Shown one piece after another: positions 63,597 through 64,000 of a DNA stretch of 64,000 nucleotides; positions within the stretch are counted from its first letter, which is position 1, and every line of letters begins with the position of its first letter. Origin of the DNA: an uncultured Clostridia bacterium (GTDB lineage Bacteria > Bacillota > Clostridia > Christensenellales > Aristaeellaceae); contig CAMJPQ010000001.1 in assembly GCA_946407745.1 (NCBI GenBank), positions 186,001-250,000 on the forward strand. Direction: 5' to 3'. The notes beneath the pieces are model-generated. The model was not told the DNA's origin. It made no database searches and saw only the letters and a program-made list of their open reading frames with translations. The translations under genes were made by a program, and so were the position numbers.

Positions 63597-64000
63597 TCAA
63601 ACAATGCACTGAATCCTCGTTTCACAGGAGCCCCTGGCGCTGTCGACCCGGATGACCGTGTCTCCTTCGATTTGCACAATGGCCAGCGCTTCCCCGTAAT
63701 AGGTGTCACACTTGCTGTCCAGATAGCTAAGTTCGTAGAAGGGACAGCCGGAGCCAAGCGCGCGGAGCTTCCCACCGGATACGGATACATTCAGTATCCC
63801 GCGCTCTTCCGGCTTGACCACCCCCGACCTGTCTGTAAACTGCAGTCGGACAAAGGCAAGATGGCCCTTCCTGACCTTCTCCTGCTCAGGAACTGCACGC
63901 AGCTCTGTTTCTTCTCCGGCAGTAGTCAGCATGTTTCTGCCTGTTTCACGGCCCTGCGCATCGTAGCCGACCGCCTCAATAGTGCCGTTTTCGTAGGGCA
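63597..64000 (-). CDS. C-terminal end of a GH2-like glycosidase, truncated by window
   Basis: The frame enters from the right edge and stops at 63597. The visible 134 residues (PYENGTIEAVGYDAQGRETGRN, then TAGEETELRAVPEQEKVRKGHL, IVQIEGDTVIRVDSARGSCE) match the C-terminal Ig-like domains of GH2 beta-galactosidases and relatives. With the GH35 gene this suggests a galactoside utilisation locus. Confidence 0.7.
   Translation of the reverse strand, partial: PYENGTIEAVGYDAQGRETGRNMLTTAGEETELRAVPEQEKVRKGHLAFVRLQFTDRSGVVKPEERGILNVSVSGGKLRALGSGCPFYELSYLDSKCDTYYGEALAIVQIEGDTVIRVDSARGSCETRIQCIV

Overview
The window is a stretch of a high-GC Gram-positive (Bacillota, class Clostridia) chromosome carrying one intact-looking 56.0 kb prophage. 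The host class is inferred from strong Shine-Dalgarno sequences, consensus sigma-A promoters, the type of small genes present, and clostridial phage families; species cannot be assigned. The chromosome flanks are 1-4127 and 60200-64000.

Left flank (1-4127): a truncated membrane protein gene, two small membrane proteins (one GlsB/YeaQ-like), a Y-family DNA polymerase (dinB) divergent from an HTH/S24 LexA-like regulator with a small companion gene, then two tRNA-Ser genes (anticodons TGA and GCT) behind a perfect sigma-A promoter. The prophage is inserted in the 3' part of tRNA-Ser(GCT). An identical 60 bp direct repeat (4128-4187 and 60140-60199) marks attL and attR, and paired 9 bp repeats just inside both ends look like integrase arm sites.

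Prophage layout. 4.3-6.8 kb, minus strand: integrase with an N-terminal zinc ribbon, SWIM zinc-finger protein, HTH repressor. 6.78-6.89 kb: divergent promoters with three matching operators (immunity switch). 6.9-16.5 kb: early genes, including a DUF1064-type nuclease, DUF3102 and ORF6C proteins, an HTH protein, a RAMP/Cas7-like orphan protein, a replication initiator with embedded DnaA-box-like iterons, and a Gp37/Gp68 protein. Two long non-coding stretches sit here: a hairpin-dense ~0.8 kb region (8884-9672), which I read as a large structured RNA, and a ~1.2 kb degenerate 5-nt-period array (about 12060-13270) directly after the RAMP-like gene. 16.6-23.7 kb: more than 20 small, mostly overlapping genes, many with zinc-ribbon motifs, including a paralogous family. 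23.8-37 kb: late regulator, leader, lambda-type head genes (Nu1, A, DUF6148/W-like, B, C with nested scaffold, D, E). 34.4-53.2 kb: a contractile tail (sheath, tube, frameshifting chaperone, tape measure, hub, gp25, J, I, fibres and a BspA/PKD/CnaB adhesin). 53.4-56.6 kb: HicBA toxin-antitoxin on the minus strand, SpoIID-NlpC/P60 hydrolase, XhlA-like and LL-H holin-like proteins. 56.7-59.7 kb: methyltransferase-like gene, a second small tyrosine recombinase, and a divergent ribbon-helix-helix control module with CTGTACAG operators. The virion is therefore predicted to be a myovirus with a lambda-like head.

The late region is peppered with palindromic intergenic repeats of several families, some inserted inside others. 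One copy joins two cell-wall hydrolase reading frames in phase.

Right flank (60.2-64 kb): a GH35 beta-galactosidase-like gene on the minus strand, a scar of an older integration (degenerate tyrosine-integrase tail plus a 3' fragment of tRNA-Trp), inverted repeats without genes, and the C-terminal end of a GH2-like glycosidase running off the window.
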